From JAHJDS01 sp964569795 (GTDB lineage Bacteria; Desulfobacterota; Desulfarculia; Desulfarculales; JAHJDS01): DNA of 64,000 bases. Below, piece by piece: positions 44,140-52,212 of this stretch. The notes below the pieces were generated by a model. That model was not told where the DNA came from, searched no databases, and saw only the letters and a list, made by a program, of their open reading frames with translations. The stretch's first letter is position 1, and each line of letters begins with the position of its first letter. The DNA lies in NCBI GenBank assembly GCA_964569795.1, contig CAZMVB010000009.1, forward strand, positions 62,001 through 126,000, written 5' to 3'. Position numbers and translations under genes: made by a program.

Positions 44140-44874
44140 TTGGGCGTGGCCTTTTGGGACAAACAGATTCACGCCCTGACCGGCCGGGCCCTGCACCAGT
44201 TCGGGATGCTCGCCCCCGGGGACCGGGTCCTGCTCGGGATCAGCGGCGGCAAGGACTCGCTGACCCTGCTGGAGCTGATGCTGGCCCGAAGGCGGGTGAT
44301 CCCCTTTGACTTCGAACTGATCGCCGCCCACGTCCATCCGGGCACCCCGGATTACGATCCGGGACCGCTCATGGACCACATCCGGGCACGCGGGGTCGAG
44401 GCCCGGCTGGTCCCCTCGGACGCCGTGGTCCGGGCCCACGCCGACGACAACCGCGAGGGCCCCTGTTTCCGGTGCGCCCAGATCCGCCGGACGGCCCTGT
44501 TCAAGCTGGCCGACGAGCTGGGCTGCGGCAAGCTGGCCCTGGCCCACCACAAGGACGACGTCATCGAAACCCTTTTCCTGAACCTGCTCTACGCGGGCAA
44601 CGTGTCAACCATGCGTCCCATGCAGGAACTCTTTCAGGGACGCCTGCACCTCATCCGGCCCCTGGTCCTGGTGGACGAGGCCCAGACCAGCCGGTACGCC
44701 CGGGAATTCGAGCTGCCGGTGACCGACTACTGCTGTCCCTCCCAAGGCGACTCGCGCCGCCACCAGGTCAAGGCCTGGCTCGAGCAGATCTATCGGACCA
44801 ACCGCAAGATCAAGCCCAGCCTCCTGGCCGCCCTCCAGAACGTCCGGGCCGAGTATCTGTGGCCGCCGGCTTGA
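44140..44874 (+). CDS. TtcA-like PP-loop tRNA thiolation protein
   Basis: About 244 residues; start TTG 44140 or GTG 44146. 'LLGISGGKDSLTLLELM' is the ATP PP-loop, 'GPCFRCAQIRR' the CxxC cluster motif and 'DYCCPSQGDSRRHQVKAWL' the third conserved cysteine region of TtcA. TtcA puts sulphur on cytidine 32 of tRNAs using an iron-sulphur cluster. The protein is ~60 residues shorter than E. coli TtcA, so a paralogue with another tRNA target is possible. Confidence 0.85.
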   Translation: MGVAFWDKQIHALTGRALHQFGMLAPGDRVLLGISGGKDSLTLLELMLARRRVIPFDFELIAAHVHPGTPDYDPGPLMDHIRARGVEARLVPSDAVVRAHADDNREGPCFRCAQIRRTALFKLADELGCGKLALAHHKDDVIETLFLNLLYAGNVSTMRPMQELFQGRLHLIRPLVLVDEAQTSRYAREFELPVTDYCCPSQGDSRRHQVKAWLEQIYRTNRKIKPSLLAALQNVRAEYLWPPA

Positions 44875-44907
44875 GGGGGGCGGCCGACCGTGCTATTTTG
44901 ACCGATA

Positions 44908-45207
44908 ATGCGAACCAGGGCCATGACCGAATCCGACGACGACCAACGACCCCCAAGGGCCCCGACCGCCGGGGACGACCGGGAAACAGAGGCCGCCGTG
45001 GCCCGGCTCGAGGCCGAGGTCCGGGACAAGGAAGGGCAGGTCCTCGACCTGACCGGCCAGGTCAAGGACCTCATGGCCCGGGAGGCGGCCGACGGCCGGG
45101 CCCGGGCCGGCCAGATCCATGAGTTGCGGCAAGGCATCCAGGTCCTCAAGTGGGAGATCCAGCACCTGACGGCCAGGATCAACCGCCTTCAAAATCCGTG
45201 GTACTGA
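44908..45207 (+). CDS. small coiled-coil protein
   Basis: 99 residues (an internal ATG at 44923 is an alternative start). The N-terminal 25 residues are acidic and Pro-rich; from residue 28 a long heptad-rich coiled coil runs to the end ('ARLEAEVRDKEGQVLDLTGQ'). No recognised family. It follows the TtcA-like gene by 33 bases and ends four bases before the next start. Confidence 0.65.
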   Translation: MRTRAMTESDDDQRPPRAPTAGDDRETEAAVARLEAEVRDKEGQVLDLTGQVKDLMAREAADGRARAGQIHELRQGIQVLKWEIQHLTARINRLQNPWY

Positions 45208-45211
45208 ACCG

Positions 45212-45643
45212 TTGAGCACCGACGACCGTCCCATCAGGCTCGAACCGATCGGCGTGGTTCGTTCGCCCCTGAAGACCCGGAGCCAGGCACCGCATCAGGG
45301 CCGGGAAAAAATGATCAGGGCCACAATCGAGATCTTCGGGCCGTACCGGGCCCACCTGGACGACCTGGCGGCCCATCAGCACCTGTGGGTCCTGTCCTGG
45401 CTGGACCGGGCCGAGCGGGATTTGCTCCAGGTCCACCCCCGGGGCGACCCCGAGCGGCCCCTGACCCACGTCCTGGCCACCCGGTCGCCGGCCCGCCCCA
45501 ATCCCCTGGGTCTGTGTCTGGTGGACCTGATCGCGCTCGACGCCGAGCGGGGTATTCTCGAGGTGGCCGGCCTGGACGCCCTGGACGGGACGCCGGTGGT
45601 GGACATCAAACCCTATTCACCCAGAGTTGACACGCCTCTTTGA
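45212..45643 (+). CDS. TrmO/TsaA-family tRNA methyltransferase-like protein
   Basis: 143 residues with a TTG start. 'RLEPIGVVRSPLKTR' opening, 'RPNPLGLCLVDLIALD' and 'LDALDGTPVVDIKPY' are the TsaA/TrmO signatures. TrmO methylates N6-threonylcarbamoyl-adenosine 37 in some tRNAs. This stand-alone domain lacks the C-terminal extension of E. coli TrmO, as is common in anaerobes. Confidence 0.87.
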   Translation: MSTDDRPIRLEPIGVVRSPLKTRSQAPHQGREKMIRATIEIFGPYRAHLDDLAAHQHLWVLSWLDRAERDLLQVHPRGDPERPLTHVLATRSPARPNPLGLCLVDLIALDAERGILEVAGLDALDGTPVVDIKPYSPRVDTPL

Positions 45644-45656
45644 ACGGAGGAGACAG

Positions 45657-45922
45657 ATGGCGGACGAATATCGGGTCATGTGCAAGGTCGTGGACCTGCG
45701 CGGCGGCAAGCACTGCGATGCGGGACACTTCGTGGGAGAGGAGTTCGAGTTCAAGGAGCGGGGGACGGACATGTGCGTCTGGGCCCTGGCGGCCGTGTTC
45801 CCCATGTACAGCATGCTCAAATACGGCGGCTCGTTCCCCTGGGAGGGCGACCCGAACCTGGCCCACGCCGCCTGCCCTGACGCGGACAATCCGGTCGTGT
45901 TCGAGCTGCGGAGGGAAAAGGT

Positions 45923-45926
<4 letters not shown>
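45657..45926 (+). CDS. TIGR04076-family protein
   Basis: 89 residues from ATG 45657 with GGAGGAGA upstream. 'VVDLRGGKHCDAGHFVGEEFEF', 'MCVWALAAVFPMYSMLKYGGSFPWEGDP' and 'ACPDADNPVVFELRR' regions match the small TIGR04076 family, found widely in anaerobes, function unknown. Overlaps the purH-like gene by four bases. Confidence 0.85.
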
Positions 45927-46516
<590 letters not shown>

Positions 46517-46519
46517 GTC

Positions 46520-48202
46520 ATGATCGCCGATCTGTGTCTGGCCCACGGCCGGGTGGTCAACGTCTATTCCGGCGAGATCATCGAGCAGGACGTGGCCGTG
46601 GCCGGGGACCGGATCGTCTGCGTCGGCGATGTCTCTGACCTGGTCGGCCCGGGCACGAAGAACATCGACGTTGCCGGGGACTATGTCCTGCCCGGGTTTT
46701 TCGACGCCCACGCCCACGCCGACCTGTTCTACAATCCGCTGGCCTACGCCGATTTCGTCCTCACCCGGGGGACCACCGGGTTGTTCAACGACGGCCACGA
46801 CCTGTGCAACGCCCTGGGCCTGGGGCCGTTTTTGAAAATAATGGACCGCCTGGCCGACTCGCCGGCGTCGGTCTATACCGGTCTGCCGGCCGCGGCGCCG
46901 CCCTTTCCCGAGATCGAGGGCGGCGAGCTGATCACCGACAAGGACCTGGCCACGGGCCTCAATCGCCCGGAGGTGCTGTCCCTGAGCGAGGTCACCCCGT
47001 TTCTGCGGGTGATCGAGGACGAACCGACCCTGCTCCGGCGGATGGGGATGGCCCGGGCGGCGGGCAAGCTCATCGAGGGACACACCACCGGGGCCAGTCC
47101 GGCCAAGCTGGGCGCCCTGGCCGCGGCCGGGGTGACCTCGTGCCACGAGTCCCTGACCGCGGACGACGTCTGGGAGCGCCTCCGGCTGGGCTACGCCGTG
47201 ATGCTCCGGCAGGGCTCGATCCGCCGGGAACTGCCCCGGCTGATCGAGGCGGTCCAGAGTCTTTCGGCCTATGACCTGAGCCGGGTGATGCTGGTCACCG
47301 ACGGCATTTTCCCGGAGCACCTCTTGAGCCGGGGCAACATGGACTGGGTCGTGGCCCAGGCCGTGGCGCTGGGGCTGGACCCCATCCGGGCGATCCAGAT
47401 GGCCACCCTCAACCCGGCCCGGTACTTCCGGCTGGATCACCTCCTGGGCGGGGTGGCCCCGGGACGGCTGGCCCACCTGCTGGTGGTCGAGCGCCTGGAA
47501 AACCCCCGGCCCCGCCTGGTCATCGCCAAGGGCCGCCCGGCGGCCATAGACGGCCGGCCGGTCGAATCGAACCCGGCCCGGCTGGACCCCGGCCTGGGCG
47601 ACCGGCCCTTCAACCTGGGGAGGCTCACGCCCGATGACTTCCGGGTATCGGTCAAAAAAAACCGGGGGGCGGTGCCGGTCATCCGGATCGTCGATCAGAC
47701 CGTGACCGCCGTCGAGCCCATGAACCTGCCCGCGGCCGACGGTTTTTTCCGGGTCGGCGGCGACGTCCTGGCCGCGGCCCTGTTCACCCGCGACGGCCGG
47801 CAGGTGGGCCGCGGCCTCCTGGCCAATTTCGCCGACCAGCTGGACGGGCTGGCCTCGAGCGTGGCCCACGAGACCCACGGCCTCCTGGTCATCGGCGGCC
47901 GGGAAGCGGACATGGCCCTGGCCGCCAACCACGTCCTGGACATGGGCGGCGGGATAACCCTGGTCCAGGAGGGCCGGGTCAAGGCCAGTCTGCCCCTGCC
48001 CCTGGGCGGCATCTGCTCGACCGAGTCCGTGCCCGAGCTGGCCCGCGACACCCAGGCCCTCAACGAGGCCCTGGCCGAGGCCGGGTGCTGGACCGATTAT
48101 CCCCTGTGGACCATGGGGTTCTTGACCTTCACCTCGGTCCTCGGGGCCCGGCTCACCGCCTCGGGGGTCTATGACGTCAAGCACAGGCGGATCGTGTTCT
48201 AG
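46520..48202 (+). CDS. adenine deaminase-like amidohydrolase
   Basis: 560 residues, three bases after the IMP cyclohydrolase gene. Two-part Ade layout: metal-dependent TIM barrel and C-terminal domain, with 'GRVVNVYSGEI' start, 'GHTTGASPAKLGALAAAGV', 'VTDGIFPEHLLSRGNM', 'AIQMATLNPARYF'. At the first metal site, where Ade has H-I-E-S-S, this protein has 'DAHAHADLFYNP', and 'NDGHDLCNALG' replaces the D-P-H-E-I-A-N motif. It is thus a divergent member; adenine to hypoxanthine is plausible next to purH, but another purine or amide substrate is possible. Confidence 0.82.
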   Translation: MIADLCLAHGRVVNVYSGEIIEQDVAVAGDRIVCVGDVSDLVGPGTKNIDVAGDYVLPGFFDAHAHADLFYNPLAYADFVLTRGTTGLFNDGHDLCNALGLGPFLKIMDRLADSPASVYTGLPAAAPPFPEIEGGELITDKDLATGLNRPEVLSLSEVTPFLRVIEDEPTLLRRMGMARAAGKLIEGHTTGASPAKLGALAAAGVTSCHESLTADDVWERLRLGYAVMLRQGSIRRELPRLIEAVQSLSAYDLSRVMLVTDGIFPEHLLSRGNMDWVVAQAVALGLDPIRAIQMATLNPARYFRLDHLLGGVAPGRLAHLLVVERLENPRPRLVIAKGRPAAIDGRPVESNPARLDPGLGDRPFNLGRLTPDDFRVSVKKNRGAVPVIRIVDQTVTAVEPMNLPAADGFFRVGGDVLAAALFTRDGRQVGRGLLANFADQLDGLASSVAHETHGLLVIGGREADMALAANHVLDMGGGITLVQEGRVKASLPLPLGGICSTESVPELARDTQALNEALAEAGCWTDYPLWTMGFLTFTSVLGARLTASGVYDVKHRRIVF

Positions 48203-48242
48203 GGCGGGTTCCCGGCCGCCGCACCGGGCCGGGCCAAAAGCC

Positions 48243-48278
48243 TTGCCGTTGGTAGAGATTGTTATATAATTGACTATG
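48243..48278 (+). promoter_or_regulatory. sigma70-type promoter abutting the DUF3842 start codon
   Basis: TTGCCG (48243-48248) and TATAAT (48265-48270) are 16 bp apart. A transcript would begin about six bases after the -10 box, i.e. at or next to the ATG at 48276. No ribosome-binding site lies in the usual window, so the mRNA may be leaderless. Confidence 0.55.
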
Positions 48279-48701
48279 CTGAAAGTAGCGGTCATCGACG
48301 GGCAGGGCGGCGGAATCGGGGCGGTGATCATCAAGCGCCTCAAGGAGGCCTTTGGCGAGACCGTCGAGGTCCTGGCCCTGGGCACAAACGCCATCGCCAC
48401 CTCGCAGATGATGAAGGCCCGGGCCAACCGGGGGGCCACCGGCGAGAACGCCATCGTGGTCACCGCCGCCCGGGCGGACGTCATCATCGGGCCCATCTCG
48501 ATCATCCTGGCCAACGCCATGATGGGCGAGGTCACGCCCCGGATGGCCCGGGCCGTCACCGCCAGCCCGGCCCGAAAGCTCCTCCTGCCGCTGACCCAGG
48601 AGAACGTCGAGGTCATCGGCGTCAGGAGCGAGCCCTTGCCGCATCAGGTGGACGACCTGATCGAAAACAAACTCAAACCATGGGTGGACAGCCATGTGTG
48701 A
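48276..48701 (+). CDS. DUF3842-family protein
   Basis: 141 residues from ATG 48276. 'VAVIDGQGGGIGAVIIKRLK' resembles a Rossmann-type loop, then 'ALGTNAIATSQMMKA' and 'IGPISIILANAMMGE', which fit the DUF3842 family of anaerobic bacteria. Function unknown. It overlaps the cooT-like gene by 8 bases, and the pairing suggests a role in nickel or metal-enzyme handling. Confidence 0.8.
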   Translation: MLKVAVIDGQGGGIGAVIIKRLKEAFGETVEVLALGTNAIATSQMMKARANRGATGENAIVVTAARADVIIGPISIILANAMMGEVTPRMARAVTASPARKLLLPLTQENVEVIGVRSEPLPHQVDDLIENKLKPWVDSHV

Positions 48702-48879
48702 AGCCAACGCTTATCTCTTCGAGGACGGACAGGAAAAGGTGCTCATGGAGGGGGTCGATCTGCTCGAACCCGAGGGCGACAAGATTCGCCTGGTGAGCAT
48801 CTTCGGCGAACAAAAGATCGTCCAGGGCCGGATCAAGTCCATGTCCCTGGTCAACCACAAGATCGTCCTGGAATCTTAG
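48694..48879 (+). CDS. cooT: CooT-like nickel-binding protein
   Basis: 61 residues; starts with M-C-E-A-N-A-Y, the diagnostic N-terminus of CooT, and continues with 'VDLLEPEGDKIRLVSIFGEQK'. CooT is a small homodimer binding one nickel through the N-terminal Cys, made for carbon-monoxide dehydrogenase maturation in Rhodospirillum; wider family members occur in acetyl-CoA-pathway anaerobes. Its stop codon TAG is formed by the terminal repeat of the palindromic element that follows. Confidence 0.87.
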   Translation: MCEANAYLFEDGQEKVLMEGVDLLEPEGDKIRLVSIFGEQKIVQGRIKSMSLVNHKIVLES

Positions 48880-49056
48880 CCCGGATTATCCATGAGACTT
48901 CTACTGCGGCGCCGCTATCCCGGCTGCGAGGCTCGTTTCGCCATTTTGGTACTCGACATACCGTCAAGTATGCCTGCGTGCCAAAACGGCTCCAACTTCG
49001 CCCCTCGCTCGGGATATCGACGCCTCGCAACGAACCCTCATGAATAATCCGGGCTA
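48877..49056. mobile_element. 180-bp palindromic MITE-like element
   Basis: Terminal inverted repeats 48877-48896 and 49037-49056 match at 19 of 20 bases (outer end TAGCCCGGATTAT). Inner arms continue to pair imperfectly towards the centre: GCCATTTTGGTAC near 48940 with GTGCCAAAACGGC at 48978, and CATAC/GTATG at 48957/48968. The whole element is one long imperfect hairpin. Both ends are flanked by TA, as expected for IS630/mariner-type TA target duplication. No coding capacity, so non-autonomous. Confidence 0.7.
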
Positions 49057-49129
49057 GCCCCCCGGACGGGACGGGACAGGAAACCCGGGGCGCCGGCCCG
49101 GTCCGGCCCCGGGACACAGGAGAATAAAG

Positions 49130-49777
49130 ATGACGGTTGACGAACTGGCCAAGAAGATCACCCGGATGAGGCACGACACCTTCCGGATCGAGGCCTCCAA
49201 GGTGATCTATTTCGACCCCTTTCAGATCGCGGGCGGTCCCCAGGCCGACGTGGTCTTCATCACCCACGACCACTACGATCACTGCATGCCCGAGGCGGTG
49301 GCCAACATCGCCGGCCCGGACACGATCGTCGTCACCGAAAAGGACTGCGCCGCCAAGCTGGGCGACTTCACGGTCGAGGTCATGAAGCCCGGGGACAAGA
49401 AGACCATCGCCGGGCTCGAGGTCGAGGCCGTGCCGGCCTATAACGTCGATCCCGACCGCCAGGGATTTCACCCCCGCACAAACGCCTGGCTGGGATTCAT
49501 CATCAACATCGACGGCGTCCGGGTCTATCACGCCGGCGACACCGATCACATCCCGGAGATGAAGCTCCTGGAAAACATCGGCATCGCCCTCTTGCCGGTC
49601 AGCGGCACCTACGTCATGACCGCCGAAGATGCCGTGGCCGCGGCCAAGAACATCAAGCCCGAGCTGGCCATCCCGATGCACTATGACGCCATCGTCGGCA
49701 CCGACGCCGACGCCAAGAAGTTCAAGGCCGACCTGGAGGGTCATATCCCGGTGCTGATCCTGCCCCAGCGCGATTGA
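49130..49777 (+). CDS. MBL-fold metal-dependent hydrolase (UPF0173-like)
   Basis: 215 residues; AGGAGAATAAAG before the ATG. 'VVFITHDHYDHCMPEAV' is the HxHxDH zinc motif; 'VYHAGDTDHIPEM' and 'PELAIPMHYDAI' supply the other ligands. It fits the UPF0173/UlaG-like branch. No signal peptide. Substrate unknown. Confidence 0.85.
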   Translation: MTVDELAKKITRMRHDTFRIEASKVIYFDPFQIAGGPQADVVFITHDHYDHCMPEAVANIAGPDTIVVTEKDCAAKLGDFTVEVMKPGDKKTIAGLEVEAVPAYNVDPDRQGFHPRTNAWLGFIINIDGVRVYHAGDTDHIPEMKLLENIGIALLPVSGTYVMTAEDAVAAAKNIKPELAIPMHYDAIVGTDADAKKFKADLEGHIPVLILPQRD

Positions 49778-49898
49778 AATTATTTTAAAGTGGCCTTAAC
49801 GCCACCGGTCTGGCCGAAGATATCGCCGGGCCTGATCCACCCCTGCTCACGGATGTTGTATGAATCTTTAACTACCAGTGCCGGTTATTGAATTTAAA

Positions 49899-50513
49899 TT
49901 ACTTTTGATGGTAGTAAAAATCACACCAATCATCCCCATTGGCCAAGGTGCGTTGCCTTTTTAGCTCTACGTGGTCCGGCACAAGTTCCGCTATCCGTTT
50001 ATCAAGATCACAGTATGCTTTCGTTAACTCCACCACACCCTCATCTTTAAAAAAATCACGGTAGGGGCATTTATTTTGGTGCCAGCCGATACCATTTTCC
50101 AAATCAACTTCAACCTTTTCCCATGGCGGGCAGGGGAAAAAACGCTCATTTTTCGGCCCCAATAGCCTTAAATAACGATCGTATGGATTTTTGCTGCGGC
50201 GAACGAAGAAGGCCGCAATGCCAGTTAATTTTCGCGTTCTGCCTTCCCAAATCACTTTATGGATTGTTTCTACCAAATCATCCTGTTTGTCTAACTCGTC
50301 TCCCACTGCGCGATACAGCGCCAGGCCCACTATTAAGAACATTCTGTGGAATCCCATTACACCCTTCTCTTTAGGCCTGCGCTTGTCTATTTCTTTATAA
50401 TACCCTTTCATCCTATTCATTATTCTACGAGATAGCTCCTTACCCATTTCATGTTTCAATGCAGGTTTAAGTCTAAAAAGAAAAGATATCATATGGAATT
50501 TTAAATTGCTCAT
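49899..50513 (-). CDS. L-2-amino-thiazoline-4-carboxylate hydrolase-like protein (PF14196 type)
   Basis: 204 residues. The C-terminal half has 'EGVVELTKAYCDLDKRIAEL' and ends with 'RTLANGDDWCDFYYH', the conserved Cys-containing signature of the ATC-hydrolase-like family. The founding enzyme opens a thiazoline ring in cysteine synthesis, but most members are uncharacterised. The gene and its flanks are clearly richer in A+T and Lys/Asn codons than the neighbourhood, suggesting recent transfer. A related segment appears at the end of the NeuA-like protein at 18404. Confidence 0.75.
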   Translation of the reverse strand: MSNLKFHMISFLFRLKPALKHEMGKELSRRIMNRMKGYYKEIDKRRPKEKGVMGFHRMFLIVGLALYRAVGDELDKQDDLVETIHKVIWEGRTRKLTGIAAFFVRRSKNPYDRYLRLLGPKNERFFPCPPWEKVEVDLENGIGWHQNKCPYRDFFKDEGVVELTKAYCDLDKRIAELVPDHVELKRQRTLANGDDWCDFYYHQK

Positions 50514-50810
50514 TCTTCAATTACCCCGCCAAAGTATTTCCAAACCACACATTTTTAAAGGTTAGAAACATCCAACCAGGCCTTCGTGCTCGGCTGAATT
50601 TTGTGGTTTCTATTCTTTCCGAGCCGCCAAAATGGGTGAATAACCGATTTTGAGCATACCTCGCCCTCAATGATTCAGTCAACCGCTCGGTACTCAAGGG
50701 CTCTCATCCAAATACTGATTCATGGTGCCTGGCCAGGGGGCAGGCGAAGCAATTTGGTTATGCCGGTTGTCGGGTCTTTTCTTTCAACCGTGCCGTCTAA
50801 CGCAGGGTAA
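50514..50810. other. AT-richer intergenic region without a recognised gene
   Basis: Nothing coding is supported here. The segment around 50600-50720 contains weak inverted stretches such as GCCGCCAAAATGG and CATACCTCG that recall inner parts of the 48877-49056 element, but they are too short to call a copy. Confidence 0.5.
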
Positions 50811-50845
50811 AAACAAAAAACCCCCTCCGCGGGCAGCGGACGGGG
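50811..50845 (-). terminator. intrinsic terminator, minus strand
   Basis: On the minus strand, a 10-bp stem with one mismatch (arms 50836-50845 and 50821-50830, five-base loop) is followed by a T-run broken by one G (50820 down to 50811). It lies about 48 bases after the 28-codon gene at 50893 and would end the small-peptide transcript. Confidence 0.7.
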
Positions 50846-50892
50846 TCGATTCATTTATATTTGGGGCTTGGGGTTTGGTCAGACCCGTTCAA

Positions 50893-50979
50893 TCAGCCGG
50901 CGCCGCTCGAAACCAGCTGTGGCGCGATCACCAGGGCGGTCATGGCCAGAAACAGTCCGATCAAGATCAGCGTTCTCAC
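50893..50979 (-). CDS. 28-residue hydrophobic small protein
   Basis: GTG 50979 preceded by GGGAGAAG at good spacing; ends with TGA 50893-50895. The peptide is one hydrophobic helix ('LILIGLFLAMTALVIAP') with a short polar tail, so it should insert in the membrane. It lies 35 bp downstream of the gene at 51015 and upstream of an intrinsic terminator, making a plausible two-gene unit. Function unknown; a type I toxin-like or regulatory membrane peptide is possible. Confidence 0.5.
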   Translation of the reverse strand: MRTLILIGLFLAMTALVIAPQLVSSGAG

Positions 50980-51014
50980 TCGTCTTCTCCCGCAGCTTCC
51001 GATGATTCGTAACG

Positions 51015-51224
51015 TCAGCCCTGCCTAGCATGGTCCTCGTTGACCGGATCCTCCCCGGCCCGCCGAATCGGCTTGGCCTGGAGGGTGACCTTGTTGACCG
51101 TCGCCGGGACCGGGGTCGTGACCTTGGCCTCGGGTCTGGTCCCCTGGTTCGGTGGTGCGGTGGCTGGTCCGACTGCGGCCAGGCTGAATATCAGAAACAG
51201 GATTAAAACCGCCATGCGCTCCAT
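51015..51224 (-). CDS. small secreted protein, unknown function
   Basis: 69 residues with GGGGAGG just before ATG 51224. Signal peptide 'MAVLILFLIFSLAAVGPATA', then a polar Pro/Thr/Lys-rich mature part of about 45 residues with no recognised domain. A TATAGT box on the minus strand at 51305-51300 could be its -10 element. Confidence 0.6.
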   Translation of the reverse strand: MERMAVLILFLIFSLAAVGPATAPPNQGTRPEAKVTTPVPATVNKVTLQAKPIRRAGEDPVNEDHARQG

Positions 51225-51453
51225 GGGAGCCTCCCCGACTCGGTTTCAGCCCCCAGGATAAGCAACCACCGGACCAACTCGGCCCCTCTGATTCGGCCTA
51301 CTATAACAGCCCAATTTGACGAAATAAAGCCATTTTTTTTACGGAAACGAAAAAAATTTCGATGGCCTCGGGCAACCGGGCCTCGGAATGGCTTCCGATT
51401 TTCGGAATTTTATTTATCTGACGAGATAACGGGCCGACCCAGGCCGGGGCGGC

Positions 51454-52182
51454 TCAACCGATCCGTCCCTCGCGGGCCGGGGCCAGGTCGTGGCAGGGGA
51501 TGATCCGGGAGATTTCGCCCGACTCCCAGCGGGCCTTGACCCGCTGGACCGTCTCCCAGGCCTGCAGGGCGTCGGTGTGGACCCCGGGGCAGACCGCCGG
51601 CCCGGCCGACGGGAAATTGCGGTCATTGGCGCAGAAGCCGGTGATCAGGACCCGGCCCGCGGCCGTGTCGATGATCACCGACTGGCCGCCCGGGGTGTGG
51701 CCCGGGGTGGCGATGACCTCGACGCCGGGGACGATCTGGGCGCCGCCCGTGAGCGGCACCAGGTTCACGCCCTCGAGAAAGTCCGGATCGTAGCGGTGGT
51801 CCAGGGGATGGGGGTTTAACGAAAAATCGAGCTCGGCGGACTGGACGAACACCCGGGCGTTCCGGCACAGGGCCGTGTTCTCGCAGTGGTCGTTGTGGAG
51901 ATGGGTCTGGATGACGACGTCGATGTCGTCCGGCGTCAGATCGAATTTTTCAAGCGCATCCTCGAAGTACTGGCACTTGATGCCCAGCTCTTCCTGGACA
52001 TCGTCGGGGACCATGAAGTCTTCCAGGCCGGTATCGATCAGGATCTTCTGGTCGCCCCCCTCGAGATAAAAGGAGTAGATCGGGATCCAGATGGGCTGGC
52101 CGTAGCCGCGCAGGTAGGTCATGATGCCCTGGTCCGTGGCGTTGGCCCCGATGACCAGGGGGTGGATGACGAAGGGGGGCAC
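51454..52182 (-). CDS. MBL-fold metallohydrolase, N-acyl-homoserine-lactonase-like group
   Basis: 242 residues, GTG start. 'VIQTHLHNDHCEN' is the HxHxDH dinuclear zinc motif; 'IATPGHTPGGQSVII' and 'RIIPCHDLA' supply the remaining ligands, as in AiiA/AttM-type lactonases. Context (enoyl-CoA hydratase upstream in the same unit) argues for a thioester or lactone in central metabolism rather than quorum signals. Its AAGGAG ribosome-binding site lies inside a short copy of the TAGCCCGG repeat. Confidence 0.82.
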   Translation of the reverse strand: MPPFVIHPLVIGANATDQGIMTYLRGYGQPIWIPIYSFYLEGGDQKILIDTGLEDFMVPDDVQEELGIKCQYFEDALEKFDLTPDDIDVVIQTHLHNDHCENTALCRNARVFVQSAELDFSLNPHPLDHRYDPDFLEGVNLVPLTGGAQIVPGVEVIATPGHTPGGQSVIIDTAAGRVLITGFCANDRNFPSAGPAVCPGVHTDALQAWETVQRVKARWESGEISRIIPCHDLAPAREGRIG

Positions 52183-52192
52183 TGTCTCGACT

Positions 52193-52212
52193 CTCCTTGA
52201 TAATCCGGGCTA
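52193..52212 (-). repeat. solitary terminal repeat of the MITE-like element
   Basis: On the minus strand 52210-52193 matches 16 of 18 bases of the left terminal repeat at 48879-48896, and again follows TA (52212-52211). It forms the TAG stop of the enoyl-CoA hydratase gene and the AAGGAG ribosome-binding site of the next gene. Confidence 0.55.

Noticed and set aside
50722..51012. 96-codon plus-strand open frame
   Set aside because: It runs antisense across the terminator and the small-peptide gene, has no ribosome-binding site and no recognisable composition.
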